64,000 nt of DNA from Heyndrickxia camelliae (lineage in GTDB: Bacteria; Bacillota; Bacilli; Bacillales; Bacillaceae_C). Positions within the stretch are counted from its first letter, which is position 1, and each line of letters starts with the position of its first letter. Both the position numbers and the translations under genes were made by a program. Positions 34,230 to 41,563 of this stretch are shown one piece after another. Location of the stretch: the NCBI RefSeq assembly GCF_002844575.1, contig NZ_PIQO01000010.1:1-64000 (forward strand). Reading direction: 5' to 3'. The notes under the pieces were generated by a model. That model worked only from the letters and a program-made list of their open reading frames with translations. It did no database searches and had not been told where the DNA came from.

Positions 34230-35772
34230 ACTTGGAATTGATGTTGGCGGTACAAATACAGATGCCATTATTTTAGATGCGAATCATAGCTTGGTTCATT
34301 GTGTGAAATCGCCAACTAGTTTAGATATAAAAACAGGTATTGAAACAGCCTTACAACAATTATTAAAAGAAGCAAACATTGATAAAACGAAAATTACTCA
34401 TGCAATGTTAGGGACAACTCAGTGCACAAATGCGATTGTAGAAAGGAAAAAATTAGCCCGAGTCGGAGTGATTCGTCTAGGTTACCCTGCAACAGCTTCT
34501 GTTCTTCCATACACAGCCTGGCCACAAGATATTATTGAAAAACTATCAGGAAATTATGCGTTGGTACATGGCGGTTATGAATACGATGGACAATTATTAG
34601 GAGAACTGGATGAAGTTGAAATTAAGGTGCTTCTAGAGGAATGGAGAGATAAAGTAGAGTCCATCGCAGTGATTGGTGTTTTTTCTTCCATCAAAAATGA
34701 TCAAGAATTCAGAGTTCGAGATATTATACAAGATGTATATGGGGAAGAATTTCCGGTTTCTTGCTCTTCTTTAATTGGTTCAGTTGGATTGATTGAGCGT
34801 GAAAATGCCACGATTTTAAATGCAGCCCTATGTAAGGTTATTGAAACTACAACAAAAGGATTTGTACAAGCATTGAAACAAGAAGGAATCTTCGGCGCGG
34901 AGGTGTATTTATGTCAGAACGATGGAACACTGATGTCGATTGATTATGCCAAACAATTTCCAATCTTAACGATTGCATGCGGGCCAACCAACAGCATACG
35001 CGGTGCTTCCTACTTAGCACAAGTCAAAAATACCATGGTACTAGATGTCGGTGGAACGACTTCTGATATAGGAGTCTTGCAAGACGGATTCCCTAGGGAG
35101 TCTTCTGTAGCTGTAGAAGTTGGGGATATCCGTACTAATTTTAGAATGCCTGATATTATTTCAGTTGGATTAGGCGGAGGAAGCATTGTTAGAGTAAACA
35201 ATGGCAAAATCACAGTTGGACCGGATAGTGTAGGATACAGAATCGGTCAAGAAGCACTGGTCTTTGGAGGTGAAACGCTCACCACTACGGACATCGCTGT
35301 CCGGCTAGGTTTGGCTGAAGTAGGCGATAAGAGTTTAGTAGAGCATATTGATGAGAAGTTTGCTATTGACGTCTTATTAGAAATTTCGTCGATTATCGAG
35401 CATGCTATTGATAAAATGAAAACATCTTCAGACGATGTCCAGCTTGTGATCGTAGGTGGGGGCAGCATCATTGTTCCGGATACAATTCGGGGGGTATCTG
35501 ATATCATAAAACCAGAGAATGGGAATGTAGCTAATGCAATTGGTGCATCCATTGCTCAAATCAGTGGCCAATATGAACAAATCTATATTTATTCAAGAGA
35601 ATCACGTGAGGACTCATTAAAAGACGCGCAAGAAAAAGCAGTGAATCAAGCAGAATTAGCTGGAGCAGTACCGAAAACGATAGAATTAGTGGAAGTAGAA
35701 GAAACTCCGCTGGCCTATCATCCGGAAAATGCCACGAGATTAAGAGTGAAAGTGGTAGGGGAAATGCGTTGA
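34222..35772 (+). CDS. Hydantoinase/oxoprolinase family protein (HyuA-like, ATPase fold)
   Basis: A 516-residue protein with the two halves of the hydantoinase A/oxoprolinase fold: LGIDVGGTNTDAIILD and TTQCTNAIVERK at the N-terminus, then NTMVLDVGGTTSDIG, SVGLGGGSIVRV and VIVGGGSIIVPD. HyuA-type enzymes open cyclic amides such as hydantoins or 5-oxoproline with ATP. This protein is shorter than full HyuA (about 680) and may need the DUF917 protein as partner. It is the last gene of the permease operon, with a terminator after it. Confidence 0.88.
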   Translation: MYKLGIDVGGTNTDAIILDANHSLVHCVKSPTSLDIKTGIETALQQLLKEANIDKTKITHAMLGTTQCTNAIVERKKLARVGVIRLGYPATASVLPYTAWPQDIIEKLSGNYALVHGGYEYDGQLLGELDEVEIKVLLEEWRDKVESIAVIGVFSSIKNDQEFRVRDIIQDVYGEEFPVSCSSLIGSVGLIERENATILNAALCKVIETTTKGFVQALKQEGIFGAEVYLCQNDGTLMSIDYAKQFPILTIACGPTNSIRGASYLAQVKNTMVLDVGGTTSDIGVLQDGFPRESSVAVEVGDIRTNFRMPDIISVGLGGGSIVRVNNGKITVGPDSVGYRIGQEALVFGGETLTTTDIAVRLGLAEVGDKSLVEHIDEKFAIDVLLEISSIIEHAIDKMKTSSDDVQLVIVGGGSIIVPDTIRGVSDIIKPENGNVANAIGASIAQISGQYEQIYIYSRESREDSLKDAQEKAVNQAELAGAVPKTIELVEVEETPLAYHPENATRLRVKVVGEMR

Positions 35773-35817
35773 AGTAATTTTGTATGACTAATAAAAACTA
35801 TAATAAATGCTTTAATT

Positions 35818-35858
35818 AAAGGGGTTTGGGATGGTATCCATCGGCCTCTTTTTTTGTC
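35818..35858 (+). terminator. Terminator of the permease/DUF917/HyuA operon
   Basis: GATGG and CCATC around TAT, with outer AGG/CCT pairing, followed by seven T. Confidence 0.7.
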
Positions 35859-35921
35859 TTTTCCACTTGGAGCTTTATAAATTTTCATTGAAAATATTAA
35901 CTGCTAAAAAATGTCGATAGA

Positions 35922-35953
35922 TGCACCATCAATCGCTAATGGTGCATTATTTT
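35922..35953 (+). terminator. Second hairpin before the GNAT gene
   Basis: TGCACCAT (35922-35929) pairs with ATGGTGCA (35939-35946), followed by TTATTTT. Confidence 0.55.
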
Positions 35954-36083
35954 CATTGCCAAACATTAATCATAAAATATAAAATTATGTGTATTTACTA
36001 TTTAATCATATTAATATTAAATTGGAGGAACTTTATTTATTCCATTCTCAATAGTTATTATTGAAAATCGTAGGGGGATGAGT

Positions 36084-36620
36084 ATGAAGGCATTTCATTC
36101 TTTAGAAGGTGAGATGATTTACTTCCAAAAATTAAGCACTGAGAATGCTCAAGCGATACATTCTTATGCATCCGATTCGGAAGTTTCTCGTTTTATTGGC
36201 TGGAATTTAATGAATTCAGTGGATGAAACTTGCGAGCATATTGAATTAATGTTAAAACGGGAAGCTGCTGGTACCCATTTATATACATCTATCGTTCTAA
36301 AATCGACTCAAGAAATTATCGGAACTGCCATGATATTCAATTTTGACGACGAAGCAAATAAGGCTGAAATTGGTTATGTGATTCATAGGGATCATTGGGG
36401 AAAGGGGTACGGAACAGAAATTGTTGGATTAATAACGGATTTCGCATTTCAAACACTACATCTCCATAAGCTATATGCATATGTAGTAGATGCCAATATT
36501 GGTTCAGCACGTATTCTTGAAAAGAACGGGTATGAGTTGGAAGGAAGATTAAAAGATCACTATTTTATAGAAGAAAGATATTATGATGCTTTATTTTTGG
36601 GAAGAATTATAAATCAGTAA
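36084..36620 (+). CDS. GNAT family N-acetyltransferase (RimJ/RimL-like)
   Basis: A 178-residue protein with the full GNAT fold: a substrate-side N-terminus (SEVSRFIGWNLMNS), EIGYVIHRDHWGKGYGTEIVG as acetyl-CoA loop, and LYAYVVDANIGSARILEKNG near the C-terminus. It is likely to acetylate a protein N-terminus or small amine; the substrate is unknown. ATG 36084 is chosen because TAGGGGG lies at proper distance; ATG 36078 overlaps that site. A strong terminator follows. Confidence 0.85.
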   Translation: MKAFHSLEGEMIYFQKLSTENAQAIHSYASDSEVSRFIGWNLMNSVDETCEHIELMLKREAAGTHLYTSIVLKSTQEIIGTAMIFNFDDEANKAEIGYVIHRDHWGKGYGTEIVGLITDFAFQTLHLHKLYAYVVDANIGSARILEKNGYELEGRLKDHYFIEERYYDALFLGRIINQ

Positions 36621-36653
36621 GCCTCTCCGACTTAAAGAATGATGAAACCATAA

Positions 36654-36690
36654 CCCCCAGGGAGTTTAATCTCCTTGGGGGATTTTTTAT
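36654..36690 (+). terminator. Terminator of the GNAT gene
   Basis: CCCCCAGGGAG pairs with CTCCTTGGGGG around TTTAAT, followed by ATTTTTT. Confidence 0.85.
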
Positions 36691-36896
36691 AGCTCCGACT
36701 GATCCTCAGTATTTGGTTCTAGCATCCCGTATAACCCATTCATGGCCTGCTCTTCAATGTCCACACCATTGACAACTTCTTCTTGATAGCTATTCATATT
36801 CTTACTTGTATTATTTTCCACTTCCGAATTTTGCTTTTTTATCCTACTCACCTCTTCATATAGAATGTCTAAACTATGTTCAAATATGTATGTCAT
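36687..36896 (-). CDS. Small acidic protein, uncertain
   Basis: A 69-residue frame with a plausible coding composition, a likely helical first half (SLDILYEEVSRIKKQNSEVE) and an acidic tail (EPNTEDQSEL). No convincing ribosome site precedes ATG 36896. It is convergent with the GNAT gene. It may be real or chance. Confidence 0.4.
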   Translation of the reverse strand: MTYIFEHSLDILYEEVSRIKKQNSEVENNTSKNMNSYQEEVVNGVDIEEQAMNGLYGMLEPNTEDQSEL

Positions 36897-37024
36897 GAAC
36901 GAAAGCGTATCGAAAAATATTGTCGATTCAAACTATATTCAACAAATTAAGCGAAAATAATCAAGAAAGGTAACGTATGGAACATAAACTGCCTTTTTAT
37001 TTTCGCCTATTTTATCAAAATGCA

Positions 37025-37069
37025 TTGACAAAAATATTGGTAAATTTTATTATATCAATTAATGATATA
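37025..37069 (+). promoter_or_regulatory. Promoter and palindromic operator of the padR operon
   Basis: TTGACA (37025-37030), 17 bases, TATTAT (37048-37053). The palindrome TATATCAATTAATGATATA (37051-37069) overlaps the -10 box and start site, a fitting place for autorepression by the PadR protein. Confidence 0.7.
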
Positions 37070-37107
37070 TCGATAATGGATATACTTTATGAAATGAAGG
37101 TGTTTTT

Positions 37108-37464
37108 TTGTCCAGAGCTAATTCTATGGATATGAATCAATTAACAGATTCGGCTTATTACATTTTATTGTCTGTACTTGAAGCCAAGCATGGTTATGCG
37201 ATCATGAAATATATAGAAGAACTAACAAATGGTGACTTTAGTATCGGTCCGGCAACTCTTTATACATTACTAAAGAAATTGCAAAGTGCCGGTTTTATTA
37301 TTCAAGATGAAACCGACGACGACCGCCGAAAAATATATACTGCTACTGAAAAAGGAATATCGCTTTTGTGTAGCGAGATTACAAGAAGAAAACAAATGGT
37401 GGAACATGGATTAAATGCATTTCGGTCATTAAAAGGGGGTGGTGAACATGAGATCGAAGAATAA
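37108..37464 (+). CDS. PadR family transcriptional regulator
   Basis: A 118-residue winged-helix protein: SAYYILLSVLEAKHGYAIMK, then FSIGPATLYTLLKKLQSAGF (recognition helix) and DDRRKIYTATEKG (wing). It is of the short PadR-s2 type with one C-terminal dimer helix. Such regulators usually repress a neighbouring ABC or MFS exporter and respond to its substrate. The start is TTG 37108 behind GAAGGTG. The next gene starts inside its 3' end, so they are coupled. Confidence 0.88.
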   Translation: MSRANSMDMNQLTDSAYYILLSVLEAKHGYAIMKYIEELTNGDFSIGPATLYTLLKKLQSAGFIIQDETDDDRRKIYTATEKGISLLCSEITRRKQMVEHGLNAFRSLKGGGEHEIEE

Positions 37465-38005
37465 ACGCTTCATAATTGGAAAAGGATTAGCCTTTTCAGA
37501 AGCAGGGGAAATGCAATATTTGAGTAAACTTGCAGCGGAAGGCTGGTTTCTGGAATCTCATGCATTTTGCGGGTTTGGTTATAGATTATGCAAAGGAGAA
37601 AAACAAGATCTCCAATATTGTATGGATTATCAAAAACTGTCAAAAGAGGATCAGGAAGATTATTTGGAAATGTTTGCAGCTGCGGGTTGGAAACATGTAA
37701 TGTCAGTTGGGAATATCATTCATTATTTTTCAGCTCCACCGGGAATCAAACCAATCTACTCAGACCACTCAACATTAATGGAAAAGTATAGGAAGGGCAA
37801 AGTGAATTTAGATGTTTCAAGTATCATTTTTATACTCCTAACATTTCTAACGTGCTTTATTTGGAAAAATACAGAGATGCATATTGCCCAGTTGATGTTT
37901 CGGTATATGTTTTACTTTTTTCTTGTTGTTACCCTGCCTATAATCATGACATATCTTGCTTTTATCCTAAGATTATGGCGGTTAAGGCAGTTATCCAATG
38001 ATTAA
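37448..38005 (+). CDS. DUF2812 membrane protein
   Basis: A 185-residue protein. The soluble N-terminal DUF2812 domain (about 1-110) has EMQYLSKLAAEGWFLESH, GEKQDLQYCMDYQK and FAAAGWKHVMSVGNIIHYFS. Two hydrophobic helices (about 122-142 and 150-172) follow. DUF2812 genes nearly always follow padR and precede ABC exporters; the role is unknown, perhaps a membrane-bound sensor. ATG 37448 lies behind AAAGGGGGTGG and overlaps padR. Confidence 0.85.
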   Translation: MRSKNKRFIIGKGLAFSEAGEMQYLSKLAAEGWFLESHAFCGFGYRLCKGEKQDLQYCMDYQKLSKEDQEDYLEMFAAAGWKHVMSVGNIIHYFSAPPGIKPIYSDHSTLMEKYRKGKVNLDVSSIIFILLTFLTCFIWKNTEMHIAQLMFRYMFYFFLVVTLPIIMTYLAFILRLWRLRQLSND

Positions 38006-38031
38006 CTTTTAAAAAAAGGAGGGGGATTTGC

Positions 38032-38916
38032 ATGGGATTAAATATACAATATCTGAGCAAATCATTTGGGGAAACAAAGGCGGTTCAAAATTTAAGCATT
38101 ACATTAGAGAAGGGGCAGGTGCTAGGACTTCTTGGAAGAAATGGGGCAGGAAAAACAACGACCATTAAAATGATTCTTGGCTTGCAGACACCTAATCAAG
38201 GAGAGATTACATGGGATGGAAGTTCGCTAGACCGTTCGAAAGTTTCCATTGGGTATCTACCTGAAGAGCGTGGATTGTATTTAAAAAGTAAAATTAATGA
38301 ACAACTACGCTATTTTGGAGAATTGGAAGGAATGAGCCGCAAACAGGCGGATGATGCCATTGATTATTGGCTGGAAAAACTTGAAATATCTAATTATAAA
38401 ATGAAAAAGGCAAATGAATTATCAAAAGGAAATCAGCAAAAAATTCAATTAATCGCAACATTAATGCATAATCCAGAATTGATTATTTTGGACGAACCTT
38501 TTAGCGGCTTAGATCCTGTGAATGCTAATTTATTGACTACCATCATTGAGGAGCAAATCACCGCGGGAAAAACAGTTATCCTTTCGAGTCATCGCATGGA
38601 GCAAATTGAAAATTTTTGTGAACAAATTTGTCTAATGAAGGAAGGAAAGGCAATCGTACAAGGACGATTGAATGAAATTAAGCAAAATTATGGTTACAGC
38701 AATTTATCATTATCAAGTAATAAGACCATTGAAACAGCATTGAGTGAATGGAATATACCTTTTGAAACAAAGCATGCAGATGTGGTTATTAGAGTAAGGA
38801 ATGATAAAGAAGCTATTCAGCTCTTGAACCGGTTTGAAGCGCATTCTATACCAATTCGTAACTTTAAAATGTTAGAGCCTACATTAAACGAAATCTTTAT
38901 TGAGAGGGTGGGGTAA
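38032..38916 (+). CDS. ABC exporter ATP-binding protein (NatA/YhaQ-like)
   Basis: A 294-residue protein. Walker A is GRNGAGKTT (about residues 37-45); the signature is LSKGNQQK, Walker B is LIILDEPFSGLDP, and the switch His is in SSHRMEQ. The C-terminal 80 residues form the accessory domain of the NatA/YhaQ type. It energises the permease coded next, together exporting Na+ or a toxic compound. AAAGGAGGGGG precedes the ATG. Operon order is padR, DUF2812, ATPase, permease. Confidence 0.9.
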   Translation: MGLNIQYLSKSFGETKAVQNLSITLEKGQVLGLLGRNGAGKTTTIKMILGLQTPNQGEITWDGSSLDRSKVSIGYLPEERGLYLKSKINEQLRYFGELEGMSRKQADDAIDYWLEKLEISNYKMKKANELSKGNQQKIQLIATLMHNPELIILDEPFSGLDPVNANLLTTIIEEQITAGKTVILSSHRMEQIENFCEQICLMKEGKAIVQGRLNEIKQNYGYSNLSLSSNKTIETALSEWNIPFETKHADVVIRVRNDKEAIQLLNRFEAHSIPIRNFKMLEPTLNEIFIERVG

Positions 38917-38917
38917 C

Positions 38918-40129
38918 ATGGGGAAATTTTGGACGGTATTTAAGTTTCATTTAAGAGAAGCTGTAACTTCAAAGTCTTTTATTATCGGCAACTTAATTAC
39001 GCTTATTATCATCATCGGTATTTTCGGATTTAGCCATTTCTCTTCAAAAGAGTCGAAGGATAAAGTAGCGTTCATTAACTCCACTTCCTATCAAACCAAT
39101 ATAGAACAGCTAAATAAAGGATTGGATTCCATAAAACTCGTTTCTGAGGAACAAAGAAATTTGGGGAAATTAAAGCAGCAGGTGAAAGACGGGGAACTCG
39201 ATGGCATTGTTGAAGTGAAAGATAATAATGGTTCACCTTCCCTCTCATATACGTATAAATCATTTGCCGATCAAGAACTAGTGGCGATTTTAACGCAGAA
39301 AATTCAACAAATCGGGATCAATAAAACAATTGCAGAATCCAGAGTAGACCCTAACGTTGCAGCAAAACTACTAGCACCTATTTCTGTGAAAAATATCGCC
39401 TTAAAAGATACTACTGGAACGGTTGGAATTGTGTATGTTTTTGTATTCCTAATGTATTTGTTAATTCTTGGTCGAGGTCAAATGATTGCCAATACTATTA
39501 CCGCAGAGAAAGCTTCACGAGTTATGGAAATCATGATTCCGAAAGTCAAACCCATTTTTATGATGTATGGAAAGATATTAGTACAGTTAGTCATTGGATT
39601 GGCGGATATTGTTGTGATGATCCTTGGATTCCTTGTTAGCTACGCTTTAGGTTGGTTTAATGGAAATCAATTTTCGCTTTTCGGTTTTCAAATTGATCTA
39701 AGCAATCTCACTCCATTTATCATCGCATGCTTTATTATTTATTTCGTATTAGGGTTTTTATTATATGCGATTGGATATGCAGCAGTAGGGGCTGTTGTAA
39801 GCAGAACCGAAGACTTAGGCTCGGTTTCTTTTCCGATTATTTTATGTATTATGGCCGCATTTTTTGTTGGAATGACGTCCATCTTCTCTCCTGAATCGAC
39901 ACTTGTAACTATATGTTCCTATATCCCGGTTACATCACCGATTGTAACTTTTTCAAGAATTCTGTCAGGTGAAGCAGGATATATCGAAATGGGCATTACC
40001 ATCGTAATTCTATTAGCAAGCATTGCGATTCTAAACCATCTAGCAAATCGAATTTATTTGAATGGGGTTATGAATTACAGTGGAAAAGTGAAATTTAAGG
40101 ATGTTGTCCAGATGGCGCAGAAACATTAG
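38918..40129 (+). CDS. ABC exporter permease (NatB/YhaP-like)
   Basis: A 403-residue membrane protein. It has one N-terminal helix (about 23-43), a large extracytoplasmic domain (about 45-160) and five to six further helices from about residue 165. The TITAEKASRVMEIMIPKVKP segment is typical of ABC-2 type NatB/YhaP permeases. ATG 38918 comes two bases after the ATPase stop behind GGTGGGG. It is followed by a strong terminator. Confidence 0.88.
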   Translation: MGKFWTVFKFHLREAVTSKSFIIGNLITLIIIIGIFGFSHFSSKESKDKVAFINSTSYQTNIEQLNKGLDSIKLVSEEQRNLGKLKQQVKDGELDGIVEVKDNNGSPSLSYTYKSFADQELVAILTQKIQQIGINKTIAESRVDPNVAAKLLAPISVKNIALKDTTGTVGIVYVFVFLMYLLILGRGQMIANTITAEKASRVMEIMIPKVKPIFMMYGKILVQLVIGLADIVVMILGFLVSYALGWFNGNQFSLFGFQIDLSNLTPFIIACFIIYFVLGFLLYAIGYAAVGAVVSRTEDLGSVSFPIILCIMAAFFVGMTSIFSPESTLVTICSYIPVTSPIVTFSRILSGEAGYIEMGITIVILLASIAILNHLANRIYLNGVMNYSGKVKFKDVVQMAQKH

Positions 40130-40182
40130 TGCTTAATAAGAAGAACATTAGAACGATAGTTTTTTACCTATACAGTATGTTT

Positions 40183-40225
40183 GCGTACACCATACTTTTC
40201 ATATCTGGTGTACGCTTTCATTTTG
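40183..40225 (+). terminator. Terminator of the padR-ABC operon
   Basis: GCGTACACCA (40183-40192) pairs with TGGTGTACGC (40206-40215), followed by TTTCATTTTG. Confidence 0.85.
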
Positions 40226-40658
40226 TTTCAGCAATAGTTTTACAAGAGTTATGAATTTTTTACGGTTAGATAACTTTTCAACCATTCAGTAACCGATTTT
40301 AGCTGAATCGCCTATATCCATATACGTATTCTGCTGGATTAACGGCATCGTCTGCTGCTTCGCAAATGATGGAGAGCAAGGACAGCCGGCAGTAGATCGT
40401 TGGCTATCCGTATTAAAAGCTGGTGGAAATTAAAGCCGCTCGAATTGCTGAAATTAGCGAATGTGGATATGTCTTCACCAGAACCGATTCGCAAAGCAGT
40501 TTTTGATGTAAAGAGCGCTTGCTGGATGAAATCCAAGCGCTTTTGTTTAGTGGTCCATGATCCGCTATTTGCTGGATTTTATGAAAAAATGGAACGAGCG
40601 TCTATTATATGCTGAAAAACTAGCTATCAGATAGCAGAACTGTGTCCGCAAAAAATAA
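40226..40658. other. Gene-free stretch holding a PepF remnant
   Basis: Only the broken PepF tail (40312-40556) and a degenerate repeat unit at 40631-40649 are visible here. Confidence 0.6.
40312..40556 (+). pseudogene. C-terminal remnant of an oligoendopeptidase F (M3B)
   Basis: Pieces in different frames spell the end of a PepF-type peptidase: LYPYTYSAGLTASSAAS, then GQPAVDRWLSVLKAGG, then LKPLELLKLANVDMSSPEPI and LLDEIQALL. At least three frameshifts separate them and the catalytic part is missing. It is a decayed gene, not a sequencing slip. In intact PepF this tail follows the zinc-peptidase domain. Confidence 0.8.
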
Positions 40659-40659
40659 A

Positions 40660-40747
40660 TATGACATATTGTCATATTTATTATTGACTTATGACATTGT
40701 GTCATATATAATTTTTACTTGTAATTCACTTATGACACGGTGTCACA
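40660..40747 (+). promoter_or_regulatory. TetR-controlled promoter with three 17-bp operators
   Basis: Three related palindromes are visible: TATGACATATTGTCATA (40660-40676), TATGACATTGTGTCATA (40690-40706) and TATGACACGGTGTCACA (40731-40747). The middle one exactly fills the 17-base spacer between TTGACT (40684-40689) and TATAAT (40707-40712). The third lies between start site and ribosome site. Confidence 0.85.
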
Positions 40748-40768
40748 AATCGAGGTGAGATACCAAGA

Positions 40769-41398
40769 ATGCCGAAACAAACATTTTTTCATTTACCTAA
40801 AGATAAGCAGGATACTTTAATTCAATCTGCTAAAGAGGAATTTTCCAGAGTCCCATTGCACGATGCATCGATTGCAAATATTATCAAAAATGCCGGAATT
40901 CCAAGAGGCAGCTTTTATCAGTATTTTGAGGATAAAGAGGATTTATATTTCTACTTGTTAAATCAATTGTCGAAGAAAAATGCGGAACAATTTATTTCCA
41001 TGTTAAAGGAGAAAGATGGCGATATTTTTGAGACGTTTATTGAGTCTTTCCGTTCTTTGATAAAAATCCACAAAAATCCGGAGCATAAAAACTTTTTTAA
41101 ACATGCTTTTTTAAATATGAACTACAAACTGGAAAATACATTATTGAACAATGTTTATGAGGAGAATCAAAAAAAGCAGTATTTTGATATCGTTAGTTTA
41201 ATCAATGTCAAATATTTGAATATAAGAAATGAACAAGACCTGCATCAAATAATGAAAATTATGATGGCGGTAACCTTTCATAATCTAGTTCAAATGTTCG
41301 GCAAGGAATTATCGGATGAAGAAACATTAAAAAATTATATGGATCAAATGGAACTTCTAAAAAGAGGCTTGTATAAGGAAGAACATAATGACACTTGA
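40769..41398 (+). CDS. TetR family transcriptional regulator
   Basis: A 209-residue protein. The N-terminal helix-turn-helix (about 5-50) contains SIANIIKNAGIPRGSFYQYF, followed by the EDKEDLYFYLL linker typical of TetR proteins. The C-terminal 150 residues are the ligand and dimer domain. The three TGACA-TGTCA palindromes upstream are its likely operators, so it represses itself and the MFS pump behind it. GAGGTGAG precedes the ATG. The last bases overlap a 41-codon frame. Confidence 0.9.
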   Translation: MPKQTFFHLPKDKQDTLIQSAKEEFSRVPLHDASIANIIKNAGIPRGSFYQYFEDKEDLYFYLLNQLSKKNAEQFISMLKEKDGDIFETFIESFRSLIKIHKNPEHKNFFKHAFLNMNYKLENTLLNNVYEENQKKQYFDIVSLINVKYLNIRNEQDLHQIMKIMMAVTFHNLVQMFGKELSDEETLKNYMDQMELLKRGLYKEEHNDT

Positions 41399-41513
41399 AG
41401 CTAAGAAAAAGATAAATTTAAAAAAGATTGTCGAAAGACTTCAAGAAAAAGGAATTAACGTTCAGATATGTAAACGGCCTCGTTTAAAATATTTAGAGGC
41501 AAAAAACATCTAG
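41388..41513 (+). CDS. Candidate 41-residue basic peptide coupled to tetR
   Basis: ATG 41388 overlaps the tetR stop (ATGACACTTGA) and has AAGGAAG six bases upstream. The peptide is strongly basic (LEAKKKINLKKIVERLQEKG) with a helical first half and ends KYLEAKNI. Translational coupling and the ribosome site speak for expression; it has no known relatives that I recall. Confidence 0.45.
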   Translation: MTLEAKKKINLKKIVERLQEKGINVQICKRPRLKYLEAKNI

Positions 41514-41563
41514 AAATAGAAAATCTATTCATTAAATAAAACATAATAAGGAGATACAAAAAT

